This document shows positions 54,425 through 56,516 of a stretch of DNA of 56,516 nucleotides, in pieces. The notes beneath the pieces are model-generated. The model ran no database searches. It saw nothing but the letters and a program-made list of their open reading frames with translations, and had not been told where the DNA came from. Numbering within the stretch: the stretch's first letter is position 1; every line of letters starts with the position of its first letter. Source of the stretch: Bacteroidaceae bacterium (GTDB taxonomy: Bacteria > Bacteroidota > Bacteroidia > Bacteroidales > Bacteroidaceae); NCBI GenBank assembly GCA_024401275.1, contig JAKSLJ010000022.1:1-56516 (forward strand). The letters run 5' to 3'. The translations under genes and the position numbers were made by a program.

Positions 54425-55429
54425 TTAGTCTTCCTCCCAACCGATAACATTCTTCATTGTTATCTCCTTGACATCTTTCTTTGTGAGTTGCTTGGCCCAA
54501 GAAACACGACCTTCCTTTGCGGCACCCTCGCCACGGTTGTTGTACTCAAGATAACGAGCTGTCAGTTCGTTGTCCTTGCTGCTCCAATTGTCCCAACCTT
54601 CAGGACGAATATGTCCGCCAAGGTCGCAGTTCATAAAGAGGGTGTAGGCATAAGGTCGCCACGGACGACCGAGATAGCACTTCTTTGCACTTGGCTTTGG
54701 AGCGCCCATGGCATCACCCATCAAAGGGGCATCTTCTGCCATGGCACGGAGCGTGCAGTTGTTGAAGACATAGCCGTACTTCACGTCTTTTGGAGTGCTG
54801 GCTGCGGTTACGTAAGAGTCGTTCTTGTTCTCTATCACACAACCTTCAAACCAAGCTGTTGATGGACCGAAAATGAAGTCTGTAGTGCCGCAGATATAGC
54901 AGTCTTTGAACAGCAAGTGGGTGTTCTCCACTCCTGTGAAGAGGGTGTCTTGATGACCAAGCAAGCGGCAACTAAGAACATGGATTCTGTCGCCGGTAGT
55001 GTGTAGTGCTACGGCTTGTCCTTTTCGCTCAGAGTTGTTCTCCACAGTAAGGTTCTTGAGGGTGATGTCGTTGCCTTCCACTTTAAGAGTCCATGTGCGG
55101 AAAGTTCCCATTGGCGCCTGTGTTCCGGCGATTGGCACATTGGCATGATCGTCCCATGTGATGATAGTGTTCTTTGCATCTTCTCCGCAAAGTTCTATGT
55201 TTGTCAGCCAGTGATGTACCGTTACCTTCTCTTTGTAGATGCCTTTCTTTATGAAGATCACCTTGTGGTAACTCATATATGCGCGGCACACTTCAATGGC
55301 GTCTTGCACATTCCGGAACTCGCAGGAACCGTCGCGTGCAACGAAAAGCGTGTCTGGGTTGTCGTACTTATTTGCTGCGTTGATATTCAGTGAGCAGACT
55401 GTCAGCAGTAAAAGAATCAATTTTCTCAT
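54425..55429 (-). CDS. Secreted pectin methylesterase (CE8)
   Basis: 334 aa, signal peptide about 18 aa. Pectinesterase hallmarks are present: FRNVQDAIEVC at the N-terminus, GQAVALHTTGDRIHVLSCRLLGHQDTLF with the catalytic region QDT (near 160), GTTDFIFGPSTAWFEG with the catalytic Asp (near 183), and LGRPWRPYAYTLFMNC with the substrate-binding Arg-Trp (near 263). It removes methyl groups from homogalacturonan, preparing it for lyases, and so complements the GH105 protein. The start codon lies inside the last 62 bp of the upstream ABC gene. Confidence 0.92.
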   Translation of the reverse strand: MRKLILLLLTVCSLNINAANKYDNPDTLFVARDGSCEFRNVQDAIEVCRAYMSYHKVIFIKKGIYKEKVTVHHWLTNIELCGEDAKNTIITWDDHANVPIAGTQAPMGTFRTWTLKVEGNDITLKNLTVENNSERKGQAVALHTTGDRIHVLSCRLLGHQDTLFTGVENTHLLFKDCYICGTTDFIFGPSTAWFEGCVIENKNDSYVTAASTPKDVKYGYVFNNCTLRAMAEDAPLMGDAMGAPKPSAKKCYLGRPWRPYAYTLFMNCDLGGHIRPEGWDNWSSKDNELTARYLEYNNRGEGAAKEGRVSWAKQLTKKDVKEITMKNVIGWEED

Positions 55430-56096
55430 GTTTGTATTTTTTAGGGTTACCGATTATCACATTTCCTTTCTCCATCATCACAATCCTGTCTGAGATGTCA
55501 AGGGCTATCTCGAGGTCGTGTGTAGAGAGAAGAATGGTCTTGCTGTATTGGCGAGCCAGTTCTTTGAGCATCTTCATGGTGCGGACTTTGCTGGGGTAGT
55601 CAAGGAATGCCGTTGGCTCGTCGAGGAAAATGTACGGAGTTTGTTGCGCCAAAGCTCGTGCTATCATTACTTTCTGGCGTTCGCCGTCGCTAAGGTTGTT
55701 CACCTTTCGTGTTGGTTCGACACCGGTTATCTGTAGGCATTCATTGACAATGCGGTCGTCTTCTTTGGATAATCTGCCGAAGAAACCTGTGTATGGCATG
55801 CGTCCCAAGGCGACAAGCTCGTACACTGTGGAGTTCTGGATGTCTGGTTTGTCGGTAAGTACAACGGAAATCATGCGGGCAAGTTCTCGTTTCGGGATTT
55901 CGTAAATCGATCTCTCGCCGATCAAAACTTCGCCAGAGAGAGGCTTCTGAAAACCCGCCAGAGTGCGCAAAAGTGTGGATTTGCCCGCACCGTTCTCTCC
56001 GATAAGACACGAAAGTTTCCCTTCTTCAAGGGCAATATCTATCCCTGAAGCTACTACGCGGTTGTCATATCCTATTGAGAGGTTTTTGGTTTGCAT
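55368..56096 (-). CDS. FecE/BtuD-like ABC ATPase, 3' end truncated
   Basis: 242 aa. Motifs are complete: Walker A GENGAGKST (33-41), Q-loop region, signature LSDGERQK (near 135), Walker B IFLDEP (near 158) and switch STHDLE (near 193). It fits iron-siderophore or cobalamin importers of the FecE/BtuD type. The C-terminus after VIIGNP (about residue 218) is read from the pectinesterase's 5' region in another frame, so the native tail appears lost. No permease or binding-protein gene is visible, so it is an orphan here. Start chosen at MQTKNLSIGY. Confidence 0.8.
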   Translation of the reverse strand: MQTKNLSIGYDNRVVASGIDIALEEGKLSCLIGENGAGKSTLLRTLAGFQKPLSGEVLIGERSIYEIPKRELARMISVVLTDKPDIQNSTVYELVALGRMPYTGFFGRLSKEDDRIVNECLQITGVEPTRKVNNLSDGERQKVMIARALAQQTPYIFLDEPTAFLDYPSKVRTMKMLKELARQYSKTILLSTHDLEIALDISDRIVMMEKGNVIIGNPKKYKHEKIDSFTADSLLTEYQRSK

Positions 56097-56248
56097 ATCT
56101 GTTTCTGATGTTTGACCTCGGCTTAAACTGCCGGATTTTTGCCATTATACATTATATTATATATAAGCGGAATGCCTGGAGCTGTATGGGGGCAGTTGCA
56201 AGGAGTGCTTTTATGCTTTTAATTGGTCAGTATTGTTATATGTTAGGG

Positions 56249-56280
56249 CAAAGGTATTGCTTTTATATGAAATATGCAAA
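56249..56280 (-). promoter_or_regulatory. Promoter upstream of the ABC ATPase
   Basis: On the minus strand TTTG (56277-56280) and TACCTTTG (56249-56256) are 20 bp apart. About 150 nt of leader follow before the start. No cobalamin or other riboswitch core was recognised there. Confidence 0.6.
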
Positions 56281-56379
56281 CTTCTCTGATTTAAATGTGC
56301 GCGGGAGTTTGTTGTTGCATGACATATGTCTATCAAACGGGATTTTTTTTGTTTTTTGCGAAAAAAAAGCAAGGAAAAG

Positions 56380-56410
56380 TTTGCTGGTTTCAAAAATAGT
56401 CGTACCTTTG
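56380..56410 (+). promoter_or_regulatory. Promoter of the tRNA-Thr unit
   Basis: TTTG (56380-56383) and TACCTTTG (56403-56410) are 19 bp apart. The tRNA starts 55 bp downstream. Confidence 0.7.
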
Positions 56411-56464
56411 CAGCCGTTTTAGAACACATGCTAAACAATTTGTTCTCAGAAATACTGAAATTTT

Positions 56465-56516
56465 GCCTCTTTAGCTCAGTTGGCCAGAGCACGTGATTTG
56501 TAATCTCGGGGTCGTT
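56465..56516 (+). tRNA. tRNA-Thr (anticodon TGT), 3' end outside the window
   Basis: GCCTCTT (acceptor), the D-arm AGCTCAGTTGG and the anticodon loop TTTGTAA (anticodon 56499-56501) are visible. The T-arm is cut off by the window edge. One T-T mismatch lies in the anticodon stem. Confidence 0.9.

Noticed and set aside
56097-56248. Cobalamin riboswitch upstream of the BtuD/FecE-like gene
   Set aside because: No conserved cobalamin-riboswitch core was found in the leader.

Overview
The window looks like a chromosome segment of a Prevotella-type member of the Bacteroidales. The evidence is the type IX secretion genes (PorU, PorV and a PorW/SprE-like lipoprotein), C-terminal sorting tails on large secreted proteins, and Bacteroidetes promoters (TTTG, about 19-20 bp, TAnnTTTG) upstream of many genes. 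Pectin-degrading enzymes and paired AAA/DUF4435 genes fit the same group. The window is bounded by a tRNA-Val(TAC) and a partial tRNA-Thr(TGT).

Left, mostly core part (1-32 kb). A LolD-type ATPase and a receiver-like/ATP-grasp protein related to PEP synthase are transcribed from back-to-back promoters. Next come a FISUMP-like secreted protein, a secreted CotH-family protein with a sorting tail, and a nucleotidyltransferase/aminotransferase pair. A co-directional run then holds an FAH-family enzyme, porU, porV, aroA, a small membrane protein and porW/sprE. It is followed by pepT, a split ATPase/TOPRIM-like (DUF4435) pair, grpE, dnaJ and a small lipoprotein. A GH2 beta-galactosidase and a Dna2-like nuclease-helicase on the minus strand close this part.

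Middle, accessory part (32-51.4 kb). A compact minus-strand unit carries two micro-ORFs (37 and 40 aa) with a shared leader motif, a promoter-like box and a terminator. About 2.2 kb without convincing genes follows. It is built from repeats: a 326-bp tandem repeat in 2.5 copies with a 29-bp imperfect inverted repeat in each copy, palindromes and a candidate structured RNA leader. Two operons then encode very large secreted proteins with sorting tails: a 1119-aa BspA/LRR-like protein and a 2210-aa protein with a GH105 domain. Each is followed within about 35 bp by a small gene of one family (MKKxYIxP start, acidic Trp-containing end). Between the two operons lies an array of five minus-strand gene cassettes: a 48/166-aa pair, a YoeB pair, a MazF/PemK-like pair, a PIN pair and a lone ATPase. 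A conserved 135-200-bp repeat lies 3' of every cassette. Two promoter blocks are each reused by two cassettes.

Right part (51.4-56.5 kb). It holds a TonB-dependent receptor-like outer-membrane protein, a secreted pectin methylesterase and an ABC ATPase whose 3' end runs into the pectinesterase gene.

How the parts work together. PorU and PorV are the sortase and shuttle that would process and anchor CTD-bearing proteins such as the CotH protein and the two giant proteins. The GH105 domain and the pectinesterase point to use of plant pectin. The strongest candidates for undescribed biology are the repeat-separated cassette array, the small-peptide/giant-protein pairs and the micro-ORF unit. 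All functions are inferred from sequence patterns; no database search was run.
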